From contig CM067075.1 of the NCBI GenBank assembly GCA_033980235.1, positions 23,135,061 through 23,199,060 on the forward strand: a stretch of DNA of 64,000 nucleotides. Direction: 5' to 3'. The stretch comes from Diadema setosum. Lineage: Eukaryota > Echinodermata > Echinoidea > Diadematoida > Diadematidae. How positions within the stretch are numbered: position 1 is the stretch's first letter; each line of letters opens with the position of its first letter. This document shows, in pieces, positions 15,101 through 28,400 of the stretch. Both the position numbers and the translations under genes were made by a program. The notes beneath the pieces were generated by a model, which ran no database searches, was not told the DNA's origin, and worked only from the letters and a program-made list of their open reading frames with translations.

Positions 15101-18100
15101 ATAATTGTTCATAAGTTAGATTTTGTTTAAATTGTTTGTTTATTATCATTTTGTACCTGTTGTTGTTTTTAAGGAAGAAGAGAAAGAGAGAAAAATGGGG
15201 CCCTTTTGTACCTCTAGGTTCCTTCTTTCTATCTCCCTTACCGTCCTTATTTTGTTTCTACCTCCCTCTCTTCATCTTTTTTTCAAACAGGCAAGTTTCA
15301 TCCATAATTGTGGTAATGACTCAAAGTGTGTGACGGACTTACAGCTGACGGCAGATGTAATCATACCAAGGTAGAACATGCCAAAAGGATCAGAGGCTGG
15401 AGGGAGGCATCATGTTATTTTACTTCATGACTCTCAATTGACATTACTTTCTTGACAGAAATGTAGTCGAATTGCCTCTCTGTAGCAGTGTACACAGATT
15501 GTTAATATCTCCTTTCACAATTATGACATGTATATGTTAATGCTCTGTCTGCATGGCAAACCAGCAATCAGCCTCCAAGTCAGAAATTACGATGTACCCT
15601 AAACCTACCCCAAACATTCAAATGTTTAAGTGTTCAAGCTATCTATTAAACGCATGGAGACAAAAATATGTCACCCTTCTCCTAAATTCTTTTAAGATTT
15701 AGAACATCAAAATGACATAGTATTGTTCTCTACCAGTTGTCTTTAATGTTAACTGAACATTATGAGGGCATCACTCGCTACTCCTTGACATCTAGGGGTA
15801 CTCAGTATCTCCCGCTGGGCTCAGCAGACAACATATACGTGATGGTGGACCTAAGAAATCGCGGCGAGGAGGCTCACCAGGCCCAGGTCATCATTGAGCA
15901 TCCCTTGGAGACCACCTTTGTCCGGGTGGAGACAAACAGGGTGAGTATGATGGGAAGCTCCTTGTTGTGAAGGCATGTGCTTAGGGATGATTTCTGGGGA
16001 CTCTTCGTCTTCGTGCTTCTCGTTCACCTTTCTTTTTTTTTTTTTTTTCATGGAGAAGAGTGGCAGCCATAAGCCATATTTTGGAGAATGGGGATGGGGG
16101 AGCCGTTGGCAGGTTGGATGATAGTCCCCATATGGTCTGTCCAGGGGCCTGTTTGCAAATAAGTTAGCAGTTACAATTGATTGCAACTTGGATCAAACGC
16201 AGCTCGGACGTGATCGGAAGTTATGTTATGATTTCAAACGTAACTTGTTTGTGCAACAGATTAGCATTATAAAAAAAAAAGCAAAGTTATGTCAGATGAC
16301 TAATATTTGATTTTTTGAGTTACAATCATTTGTAACATTTTTTATGCAGCAAGATCCTGGTAATGTCTTTGAGGAAGAGCAAGGTATCTGATCTAGGCCT
16401 ATAAGCTAGTAGAGTGCGTGAATGATGATAAGTCAAGGGTTCAGCCTGTCCATTAGCATAGAAGGTTGCTTGCATTTGTTATAATGAAGCTCTATGCCTG
16501 GAGGTCTTGTTAAAGTGTTATGGTCCAGCTGATCGGAGCGCGGAAGGTTTGCAACCGTCACCTAATCTTGCACCAATATGTTTGGACATTTCTAAAGTCC
16601 TAACATTTAGGTGAAAAACGTTATGAAGGTATTGAACTCACTCCTGCACGACACTCTGTTGGCTTCATCACAACATTCAAAGTGACCTGTCGTTACTCTT
16701 GAGGCATGATTAATTGTATACTTCTGTGTCTGGGACAATGCATGATGCATCAAAACATGAGAAATGACAAGAACTCACCTTATTTATCTTTTCGTCCCTC
16801 ACCCAAACAGCAAGACGCCATTGTGCTGTGTCTCCCGCAAGCGCCCAATATGACTGCTTTCCTCTTATGTGATGTGGATAACCCAATGAAGGCTAATTCA
16901 AGGGTAAGTCTCAGGTGCCATTATCTACCTTTATACGTAGAATATTTGCCTACAACAGAAAACGTGATTTGCGTAAGGTTCAATATTTACCTACGCCGGA
17001 AAATATAACCTGTATAAGATGTGATATTGACCTCTCTCAGGAACTAAAAAAATGTATAAGGTCGAGTATATACCGACGTCTGGATATATAGCACGTACAA
17101 AGGGTTGATTATTTACCACCGTCGTAATACCTGTATACAGGTGTCTTCATTCCTGTGTCAGGAAATATGTACAAGGTTAAGTATATAGCAGTAAATTTAA
17201 TAGAATACCTAACCTCAGGTTTATGTTTTATGATTGTCAGCAGATAGATTTCATTAAGATGAGATTAGTTAGAATACATTAGTGGTCACATCAAAGAAAG
17301 AAAAAGATAGTGCGGCTCTATCATCCTGTATAGCGAACTGGGGAATCGAGCACAACGATAATGCTGTTTAATGCACAGACTTTTACATCTCTATTCTCAG
17401 TGCAATTATGCATTCTGTTCTTCATTTTTTGTGTGTGTGAATACATTGTATGTGAGTTTCGATTTCCATACAATCCCCGTACTGTCTTTGCTTGGATTTA
17501 CCCAGGATTGCTCAGATGGTGTTCAGGAAATAACAGGATGCTCGGTAGACAATGTGAACATATATGCTGTTTGCCGTATCTAGTAGTCACCTGCGTAGGC
17601 CTACGTCCGCCAAATCATAGACAAATGTATCGACCGCACTGTGCCCAGGGTCCAGTTTGAATAAGATATTACTGTATAGGAGCAGAGTGGTGTGCTGTAA
17701 TCCAACCTCCCATACTGGTGTTCTAGAATAGATAATAGAATATTCTATCAATTCCAACTATCTGCACTGGCCTGCATTTTAAAGATCCCTGAAATATGCT
17801 TCGAGCATTGAATGAAATTTAGTTTGTATGTGGTGTTTAAGAGCGTGCCAAATAATTTTGCCAGTGACTATTATATGACGCACTGCTGTACAGTGACGTG
17901 TGTATCTTCATTTCTCTAATTCTCCCAATAAAATCAAATTCTGTACGTGTATTTTGACGGTTTGCACGTTTTTCTTTTACACTGCGAGCAAATGAACTTC
18001 TAGTAGCGAATCTTGATTTCGATAGATTGCGGATTAAAAACACAATTAGTCAGGAAGCATGCTATTTGTTAGTAGGAAGCATGATTTTCTAATGCCACCT

Positions 18101-21100
18101 GTTTCTTACAGGTGTTTTAAAGGACAAGTCCACCTTCATATACATGTGAATTGAGTGAATGCAACAGTATTCGTAGGACACGTCAGTGAAAGTTTGGGGA
18201 AAATCGGACAATCCATTCAAAAGTTATGAATTCTTGAAATATCTGTGCGCAGTCAGTGCAGGATGAGAAGACTATTACAGTGTATGATGTAACATGCGTA
18301 CAACGATATAAGGAAAATAAAAGAGAATTTCACAAAACTTTACTTTTTGAATATAGTGCACATTTCTTCGATTTGTTACTGACGTATGTTAACCCTATTC
18401 TAACTGGGCTATTTGAAACCAAGTTATTACTGGGGGGGGGGGGGGGGGGGGGGGTCAATTTGACCCCCCATTCAGATCTCGGCCGTCGATCGCGCGATCG
18501 CCGCAAAATTTTGGCTAAACATAGAGCCGGATGTCAACTACAAGATTACATGGTCATACAAAAGAAACATTTTTATTTTCTATTTTTAGTAAATTAATTA
18601 TGCAAATTTACGCATGAAATAATATACTCACCTATAACTCCATTAAAACGACTGAATAATTGCTAAATTTTTGTGTAAGAGTTCCTCAAGACACATTGAA
18701 AAATTTTCTTGCAAAAACAATTACACAATCAAAATTATTTTCTTTTATTTTTTATTGTTTTGTTAATTTCTTATGTATTTCATTTGTTTGACCCTTTGTT
18801 TTCTATTGTTTTTTTGCCAAAATTTGTTGCAGGCACTTTTTCAAGCTTATCTACATTAAAATTGATTGATTTCAATGGTTAAAAGTTGAAATAATATAAT
18901 TTATATCAATTTAACCAAAAAACACAATTTGCATTGGATTTGTACACGATATCAGGAATTTGAGCCATTTTCGGGTTGACATGCATACGCAAAACATTAC
19001 GTAACTTCAGAACGGTGTACCCGGACGTCGCAAATCTGGTCTCAAAATATGCGGGAGACTTCAAAAAAAAAAAGTCATGAAACGACGCGGCAAAACTTTT
19101 GCGCGTTGCGGAATCGCGGCGCAAAATGTCGAGGGGCGGGGTCAAATTGACCCCCCCCCCCTCCCCCCAGTTAGAATAGGGTAAAGGGTAATATTATTCC
19201 CCCTGCCTTCTGAAAGAGAGAAGTCGAGTATTCTTTTGTTATGCGAGAAAAGTGAAAATACGTTGAATTTTCTCTTTCTTTATATCGTTGTACACACGTA
19301 ACATAACAAGGCATTATAGTCTTCTCATCCAGCCGTGACTGAGCAGAAACTTCAAAAACTCATAACTTTGAAACGGATTGTCCGATTTTCCTTAAACTCT
19401 CACTGATGTGTTCTACTAATTGTTGCCGCATTCACTCAACAAACATGTCTATGAAGGTGAACTTGTCCTTTAACAGAAAGCTTGCAAAGGATGATTATTC
19501 CTCTTTGATTTATCTTCTCTCGTCCTCGCAGAGCAGCTTCAGAGTCAAGCTGTCCGTGCCGACAGCAGACGCCAACAGCCGCAACATCGACATCGTGGTG
19601 ACGGCTAGGACATCGAGCACAGAATACAACAATACCCTCCAGAATAACGTACAGAGGATCACGGTGCCAATCAGGATAGAGGCAGACGTTACAATTTCCG
19701 GGTAAGAGAGTCATTTAGGGGTGTGGGGAGAAAGTCAGGGTGCACTATTTGTGGTCTGGATAAAGAGAACTTGGCTGACCTAACTGCGGATTGAGGAATT
19801 AAGTTACCATTACAGTTTTCTTCTTTTTTATCTGTCAACTTTTGTGTTTTATTCCATGATGAGATTAGGCGTTTACCTATGATTTACTTTTCATGATTGT
19901 AAGAGAAGAAAATTCTCAAAGAAGGATGTTCGACTCGCTCTCAAAAGTGAATACTCAACGAAGGATGTGAAACTCCACCTCAAAAGAAAATACTCACAGA
20001 AGGATATGAAACCTTATCCTGAAAGGAAAATACTCAAAGACGGATGTTCGACTCCATCTCAAAAGAAAATACTCGAAGAAGGATGTGACACTCCATCCCA
20101 CAATAGAATACTCAAAGGAAAATGTGAGAGACCATCCCAAAAGAGAATGCTCAAAGGATGCAAGACTCCATCCCAAAAACAGAATACTCAAAGAAGGATG
20201 TTCGACTCCATCTTAAAAGAAAATACTCAAAAAAGATGTGACACTCCATCCCATAAGAGAATACTCAAAGAAGAATGTGAGAGACCATCCCAAAAGAGAA
20301 TGCTCAAAGAAGGATGCAAGACTCCATCCCCAAAACAAAACACTCAAAGAAGGATATGAGACCTTATCCCAAAAACAAATACTCAGAGAAGGATCTTTGA
20401 CTCCATCTCAAAAGAAAATACTCGAAGAAGGATGTGACACTCCATCCCACAAGAGAATACTCAAAGGAGAATGTGAGAGGCCATCCCAAAAGAGAATGCT
20501 CAAAGAATGCAAGACTCCATCCCCAAAACAGAATACTCAAAGAAGGATGTTCGACTCCATCTCAAAAGAAAATACTCAAAAAAAGATGTGACACTCCATC
20601 CCACAAGAGAATACTCAAAGAATGTGAGAGACCATCCCAAAAGAGAGTACTCAAAGAAGGATTTGAGAGTCCTTCCAAAAAACAAAATACTCAAAAAATG
20701 TGTGAAACCTTATCCCAAAAACAAAATACTCAAAGAAGTAATTGAAACTCCATCAAAAAGAAATACTAAATAAGGATGTGAGACACCATTCCAAAAGTGA
20801 ATTCTCAAAGAAGGATGAGAGAGTCCATCTCAAAAGAGAATACTCAAAGATTAGAGACTCCACCCCCCAAAAAAACCCAACAACAACAACAACCCAAAAC
20901 AGAGAGTACTCAAAGGAGGATGTTAGACTTCCATCCAAAAAGAGATTTCTCAAAGAATGTAAAACCTCACTTATCACAAAAAAAGGGAACACTCAAAGAC
21001 CGATGAAAGACATCACCCAGAAAGAGAAATTTTAAAGGAGGATAACACATTGTGGAAGCAAGGTTTTAATGCTCCAATATTTGGTAAGGAAAATTCTTGC

Positions 21101-24100
21101 AAGTAGATGTGAAGGTTATGCAATATGCACAGTATGTTTTCTTATTTTCTCTGTTCTTTTTCGTGAATAAAGGCCAGAAAAATAGACAGTCCTATCTTTA
21201 TCTCTATCATTTAACAAGCAAGCTTCTCATCGAGTCCCGCTACTGTCGTACATTGGCTGATGGGACGTCATGGACTAACAAGCAAATCGATCTTCCCCGG
21301 AGTTTTACATGAAGATCCCCTCTTTTTGAGATGGTCTATTTTTATTGCTCTCTCTCTCTGTCTGTCTATCTATCTCTTTTCTTTGGCACAGAGTAAGCCA
21401 CCCCAACAGTTTGTTGTACGGTCAGCCCAAGACGCAGGCGGCCAGCACTCCGGACAAGGCCACCATAGAATCACAGATGGACAGCGGCATGCCTCTGATA
21501 CCCTCGGAGAATGTCAAGTTTGATATGGACAGACACATAGGACCATCATTCAGACACATTTATGATGTTAGTAGTCATCTTATGTAGTTTATTTCATGCA
21601 TGTACATGCATCTGTGTAACCACTTTAGCCTTTGCTTACGGTAAAGTTTGTTTGTTTGTTTGTTTGTTTGTTTGTCTCTGTGGATATTTGATACGTTTTG
21701 TTGCTGTTATTGTTGTTGATGGTGTTTTTTTTAAGGTTGTCCTTTTTTTAAGGTTGTTCCAATTGTTGTTTTTGAATCATCACCTCCTATTAGCCTATAA
21801 GAAACGAACAGATGTGTCTGTGCATTGCTATTGAATAACATTAATCATTCTATTTTCAAAAACTGAGTCTCTAAGATTAAATATTCTGTGTGACCTATGA
21901 AAAAAAAATAATGTTCCTGTAGGCTTGGCTTCTTTAAATGAAGACGTACTTGTGTCATCCCCAATATTTCGTGTTGTGTTTGACTCTCTTTTGCCCGTTT
22001 CTCGTGTTTTTTCTCCAACACTTTATGAATAGCCTTTACTTGGGTCTAAACCACTTTAACGTGTACAGATAAGATAAACCTGTATAATATGACAGAGATG
22101 TGTTTGTGCCGTCGGGTCTAATTCAAGCCTCTTTCCTGTTCTCCATCAGGCCAGGAATCTAGGCCCCAGCAACCTCCCTTTTATGACCAGCGTCAACATC
22201 TCCGTTCCCTGGAAGACAAAATCTGGAGACATGCTGGTTTACTTCTCAAATATCGAGGTAAGAGACGCTATCATTCTCTTTGATTCAGTCAAGTCTCTGG
22301 AATAATTGATTATCTTGTCTTAATCTTGCCCATACACCTTCGCAAGAGTACCGAAGGCATTGTTGTTAAATACTAACAACACCTCTGACTTTAGTATGTC
22401 ATGCCATTTTGTTTGTATGTAATCTCACCTGCAAATTACAGTACCGTGTATTTGATACTGCCATTGAAACTAGCAAGAAGATAAAGGGGAAAAAATAAGT
22501 AATATATAATGTTCCCGTGGGAAATTTGCAGTTATATCTTACGTACATGATAATTTGATTTAAAGATGAGGATATTTTCACTATTATTAGTTATCATAGC
22601 ATAGATTTTGAAGGGAAGAGTGGAGTTTATTGTGGAGATCCCCTAAAAAAAGGTGAATTGAGTACCAGAACAAGAATAGAAACTTAACAGGAACATCATA
22701 CCTTGGGGAGCATGTACAAATTTTCAAAAATGTGATGTACACCATCACCTCAATGTCTATCACATTCCCGTAAGTCTCCGAGGACAAGTATATTCGTCTG
22801 ACACTGTCGTTTGAAAGTTTTATTATAGATTGTGAAGTGAGCGTGATATACTTTTAAATATATCGCACAGTATCCTCTCGGATATTTCAATCATAAGAAT
22901 CTTTCATGAAAAAGTTTTGAAATGATGCTGTGAAGAGGAACAAACTGACATGATTGCAAAAGGTAGCTCTGTTGGTGTTCGACATCAAAACTTACGATCA
23001 GATCCAGCTTGTGTGTGTTTGTGAAGGAAAAAACACAGTGTTGTTGTTTTGCAAATTGACCCCCCTCGACATTTCACGCCACGATTCCGCAACGCACAAA
23101 GATTTTGCCGCGTCCTTTCTTGACTTTTTTCATTGAAGTCTCCCGCATATTTTGAGACCAAATTTGTGACGTGCGAGTACACTGTTCCGAAGTTACATAA
23201 TGTTTTGCATATGCATGTCAACCCGGAAACAGCTCAAATTCATGAAATCGTGTGGAAATCCAATGCAAATTGTGGGTGTTTTTTTTTAACTGATATAAAT
23301 TAGATTATTTCAACTAGTCACTTAAATCAATCAATTCTAATGTAGACTGCCTGCAACAAATTTTGGCAAAAAAACACTAGAAAACAAAAGGTTGAATAAA
23401 CAATAAAGTACATAAGAAATTAACAAAACAATAAAAAACAAAAGAAAGTAATTTTGATTTTGCTATTATTTTGCAAGAAAATTATTCGATGTGTCTTGAG
23501 GAATTTTGACACAAAAATTCCGCGATCCTTCAGTCTTTTTAATGGAGTTATAGGTGAAAATATGATTTAATGCTTAAATTTGCATAATTAATTTATTGTT
23601 AGAAGTAGAAAGCCAATATTTTTCTATTGTATGACCATGTTATCTTGTAGTTGACATCCGGGTCTATCTTCAGGCAAAATTTTGCGGCGATCGCGAGATC
23701 GGCAGCCGATATCTGAAAGGGGGGGGGGGGGGGGTCAAATTTGACCCCCCCCCCCCCCCCGTAAAAATTTGGTCTGAATTAGCCCAGTTAAAATAGGGTT
23801 AACACCCAAGTGAGTTCGTTTTGGTGTCTTGACATGTTTCTTTCAGATGAAAGGAACAGGCACGTGTGACATCCACTCCCTCATGGCCGAACAGTCCCGA
23901 CTCCTACAGACCATGTTGGCCCAGAGGAACAAGACGGCCACCCCAGAGGAGACGCCCAACGGTCCGGTGGCATCGGCCCTCTTTGGCTCCAACAAAAATA
24001 AGCGATTGGTAAATACTTGTCACGTGACCAGTCTTTCAGGGATGAGAATGGCCGTTCTAGGATGCGTATCTTAAACGTATAGCCTTGTTGTCTTGCACGA

Positions 24101-25395
24101 TTGTTAAAGGACAAGTTCACCTTCATATACATTAGGATTGAGAGAATGCAGCAATATTAGTAGAACACATCAGTGAAAGTTTGAGGAAAATCGGACAATG
24201 CGTTCAAGAGTTATGAATATTTTAAGTATCTGCGAAGTCCCTGCTGGATGAAAAGACTACTACAGTGTATGATGTCACATGCGTACAACTATATAAGGAA
24301 AATAAAAAGAGAATTTCACAAAACTTTACTTTTTGAATAAAGTGCACATTTCTTCGACCTGCTACTGACGTATGTTAAGGGTAATATTATTCCCCCTGCC
24401 TTCTGAAAGAGAGAAGTCGAGTGTTCTTTTGTTATGCGAGAATTTTCTCTATTCTTTCTTTATATTGTTTTACTCATGTGACATCACAAGCTTACTTAGT
24501 CTTTTCATCCAGCCGTGACTGAGCAGAAAAGTTCAAAAATTCATAACTTTTGAACGGATTGTCCAATTTTCCTCAAACTCTCACTGATGAGTTCTACTAA
24601 TATTGCTGCATTCACTCAACCCACACGTCTATGAAGGTGAAATTGTCCTTTAAGCCCGCCGCACACTATACGATCTGACCGGTCGTACGACCGTAAAACT
24701 GGAAGTGTGACGTCACAGTCTTGCCAGTTTCCAGTCGTACGACTGGGTCTAAGCGTCAGTCATAGAGATTTGATATGTTGAATTTCTACGACCGGTCGTG
24801 GGCTTTCAGCCAATCAAGATACAGTAAAATGCAAGCGCACGCAGTGCGCACTGCGTGCACTTTAAGGACGTTCCTCAGTTGAGTTTGTGCGCATCCTAGC
24901 TGCGCAGGTGTCAGTGACGTAACAATTAACAAAGAGCGTAGAAGCGCACGCACGAGTGATGAGCTGAGCTAGCTGAGCTGAGCAGCTGCTAGTAGATCGA
25001 GCTAGAGTGTGCTACGTGTACGTACGGATACCCGACAGCTCCCCACCGCGGCCGCGCCGGGCAGCCACGCTGGGCGGCCTCGCTCGGCTCGCGTGCCGAC
25101 TGTACGCGTTACAATCTGTACATACTACGCAAAGTTTAGCGGTCCGAGCCGCATAGTATATATGGCCATTGTAGCACAACACTGATTGACGGAATCGCGA
25201 AGCTTGGAAGTGGAACAGAGCTGTTTCCATTTTCAATCCATAGATCTGTTTTGTGACATGAAGTTCATTATCCGGTCATCAACATGGTAAAGTCGAGTGC
25301 TAAGGTACCAAGGGCCTATAGGCCCTAGTCGGGGTCTAAGGCTCACTAGTCTATTGGACTATATAGGTGTCAAAAACAACAACAGCAACAACAAT

Positions 25396-25442
<47 letters not shown>

Positions 25443-28400
25443 AACAAGCATATAGACACACATTTCATCTTTTGGTCTAGCAGCTAAAACAATCTGAGTA
25501 TCTCTGTTAAAAATTAATCTGAATTACATCTAAACTTGTCATTACTAGTAATACAAAATATTGGGTTTTTTATTTTTGGTTACAAAATACAAGGTAACGA
25601 AAGTGTTATCAAACAAGACTATTCATCACTGTCACCATTCATATATATATATATTTTTTTTTATTACCAAATCTGGTGCAACAAAAGGAGAATCAAAGAA
25701 TTTTTTTTTTTTTCGGGGGGGGGGGGGGGGGCAAGGTACATCTCCATAGCTTAAAACACGCACTTTACCAACCACTGCAACAACCAACACATGCCATATC
25801 CTTATATTTATTCTTCTTCCTCCATTATCACTTTCTGTACATGGTTACAGCAAGTGGGTAAAACAAACAAACAAGCGTGCATGTCAATAATATGGAGTTT
25901 TCCACGCTTGCATCCACATAATATCATTATGGCTGTGTAAGGGAAATAATAACAAAACCGCACATGGACCTTTCTTTCTGAATATTTTTCACCATAATTA
26001 TCACTGCAATTGTGACACGTTTTTTGTTTGTGTGTGTGTTTTTGTTTTGTTTTTTTGAAAATGGGGTTTCGAGTGAACCGCATGAGATTCATGCATCCTA
26101 GCAGGGTATATCCCTGCATTGGTTCCTGACCAGATTTGGGGGTCTTACGATGATTTCTGTCGCAAGGAGGCTCTGCTAGCACTAAAACGAGCACATGAAC
26201 CCCCCATTTTTACAATTGTTCTGCATTAAGTAACCCTTCTTCTACAATTTGATAAAGTTTCGTAAAAATGACATGGGTTTTGAATGTACAGCATGACATT
26301 CACGAACCCCACCTATAATCAGGACACCCACGACAGGTTTATAACCAGATTTTTGGGTCCGGTGAGGTGATTTCCATCATCTGGGGATGCTGCCAGCACA
26401 AAAATTAGGACATGAACCCCCACATTTTATTGTTTTTCTGGAATTAGTAAGCCTTCGTCTATAATTTGGCAAAGTTTGGTGAAATTTACATGGGTTTTGA
26501 ATGAACAGCATATAAGCCTAATGAACCCATCTTGTCAGGGCATCCCTGCATATAGGTTCCTGACCAGATTTTGGGGACTTATACGATGATACATGTGGCA
26601 TGAGGGCGCAGCTAGCACAAAAACGAGTACATGAACCCCTACTTTTAATTATTTTTCTGGAATTAGTAAGCCTTCTTCTATAATTTGGCCAAGTTTCGTG
26701 AAAATGACATGGGTTTTGAATGTACAGCATGAGATTTATGAACCCACCCTGTTAGGGTGACTCTGGAAAGGTTCCTAACCAGATTTTGGGGTCGTACTAT
26801 AGTATATGTCGCATTGGGGGCTGCTAGCACAAAAACGAGCACATGAATCCCCGCTTTTCATAGTTTTTCTGGAATAAGTAAGTCTTCTTCTACAATTTGG
26901 TGAAGTTTCGTGAAATTGACATGGGTTTTGAATGCACAGCATGAGATTTATGAACCCACCCTGTTAGGGCGACCCTGGATAGGGTCCTAACTAGCGTGAG
27001 TAGTCTTACTATAGTATATGTCGCATGGGGGCGCTGCTAGCACAAAAACGAGCACATGAACCCCCAGTTTTGATTGTTTTCCTGGTATTAGTAAGCCTTT
27101 TGCTACAATTTGGTAAAGTTTCGGGAAATTGACATGGGTTTTGAATGTACAGCATAAGTTTTATGAACCTTGTCCTTTTGCTCACCCCTAATAGAAAACG
27201 TCGATGAGAAGGATTTGAGAGATTTCGGTGTTTTCTGCCGCGTGAGGGCGCTGCTTGCTCAAGAATGAGAGTGTAAACCCTAACTTTAAAACCTTTTCCT
27301 CGTTTTGGGTACCCTTTTCTGCAATTCTTGCAAATTTGGAGAAAATAACGTGGATTTTGCAAAAATTATGGGGATTTAAGTTTGTCATTGCAGATTTTGT
27401 TGCCAATCATGGTCTTGATCCCGTAAAGCTATCATTTTGGCAGGACGGCAGATTAGTCGTATTCTTCTAAGTCCTGTAGAAGAAAAACAAGCACATGAAC
27501 CTATGGTTTTATTTACATATTTGGGCTTCGGATGGGTCAAAGTTACGGTATGGAAAGTTTCAAGAAAGCGACATGGATTTCACTTTAACTGAGGAACGTC
27601 CTTAATACTCATTGGTAAAATGTACTGAAGACAGAACAGTCGTAAGCCTACTCGTAAGGTCTGATCGTATAGTGTGCGTTGGCAGGTCGTACGACTGGGT
27701 CTTATGGTCGTAAGGTCGTATAGTCGTGAGTCGTGTAGTGTGCGGCGGGCATTACAAAATCAAGAGCTGATCAAGATAGACCAATCAGGATCAGATATCA
27801 AATAGATTGCTACTGATTGATGGTATAAAGCCAAGAGTGATAAGCATTTAGGGCATGCATCTTACAAATTGAATATATACGAGATCTTTAAAAACAATGA
27901 GCATGACATTCTAGTAATATTTTTCAAGCAAATAACAGTTGGATACCTCAATTATTGTATTGTTACATGTTATTAAATTGTAATTAAAAAAATTATTATC
28001 GACTTTCTTGTTTGCAACCGATTGATGGATTGCCCGACATCTCGAGTGAAGAATTTCTTGCTATTGGTAATCTCATGGCTACAAAAAAGAAAAAGAATAA
28101 TAATAATGAATAAGTGACAGGAGATGAATTGAGTATCATTTCCTGGAATATCCATGTAGTCTACAACTTGCATTTTGATTTTTATTTGGGTGCATTTCCT
28201 TTCTTTGTCCCTCCTCCCAGCTTATTGAAGTGAAAGGACAAAAAATGGGTAAAACAGTGTGATTTGAGATGTCAGAATATATTAAATCACAACATCCATT
28301 ACCAGCAAAGAGAGTCGTACGTCCATTTGCCCAGAAACGTGTGATAGCTGTAAGCCAGTTTACAGTTCCAATTTGCGCATGAGCAGAAAAAGGTCATTTG

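Larger units (their letters stand above)
24866..27601 (+). mobile_element. TTAA-flanked inner element with tandem-repeat core
   Basis: The ends GGACGTTCCTCAGTT and AACTGAGGAACGTCC are perfect inverted repeats flanked by TTAA on both sides (24,862-24,865 and 27,602-27,605). The interior holds a CpG-rich patch (about 25,020-25,110), an (AAC)n tract and seven tandem units. No transposase frame is recognised. Confidence 0.82.
24654..27750 (+). mobile_element. composite transposon with GCCCGCCGCACACTA ends
   Basis: The outer inverted ends are GCCCGCCGCACACTATACGA and TCGTGTAGTGTGCGGCGGGC, with subterminal copies of CGTACGACTGGGTCT. Without the inner insertion the outer element would be only about 350 bp. 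It abuts the preceding fold-back element directly. The family is not assigned; the target duplication is not clear. Confidence 0.8.

Noticed and set aside
15737..15795. Earlier start of exon g at the AG of 15,735-15,736
   Set aside because: Open in its own frame, but the phase from exon f would give an immediate stop; the AG at 15,795 restores the known motif.
17490..17585. Possible extra integrin exon ([16 protein letters not shown])
   Set aside because: No matching donor and phase; exons h and i already join into a continuous calf sequence.
19905..21036. CRISPR-like array
   Set aside because: Units are contiguous variants without unique spacers, in an animal intron.
25012..25236. GC-rich minus-strand frame as a gene or CpG-island promoter
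   Set aside because: Lies inside a TTAA element, is short and has no known domain; promoter function cannot be shown from sequence.
28221..28262. Short frame after tcccag ([13 protein letters not shown])
   Set aside because: Ends at a stop without a donor, and exons l and m join in phase without it.
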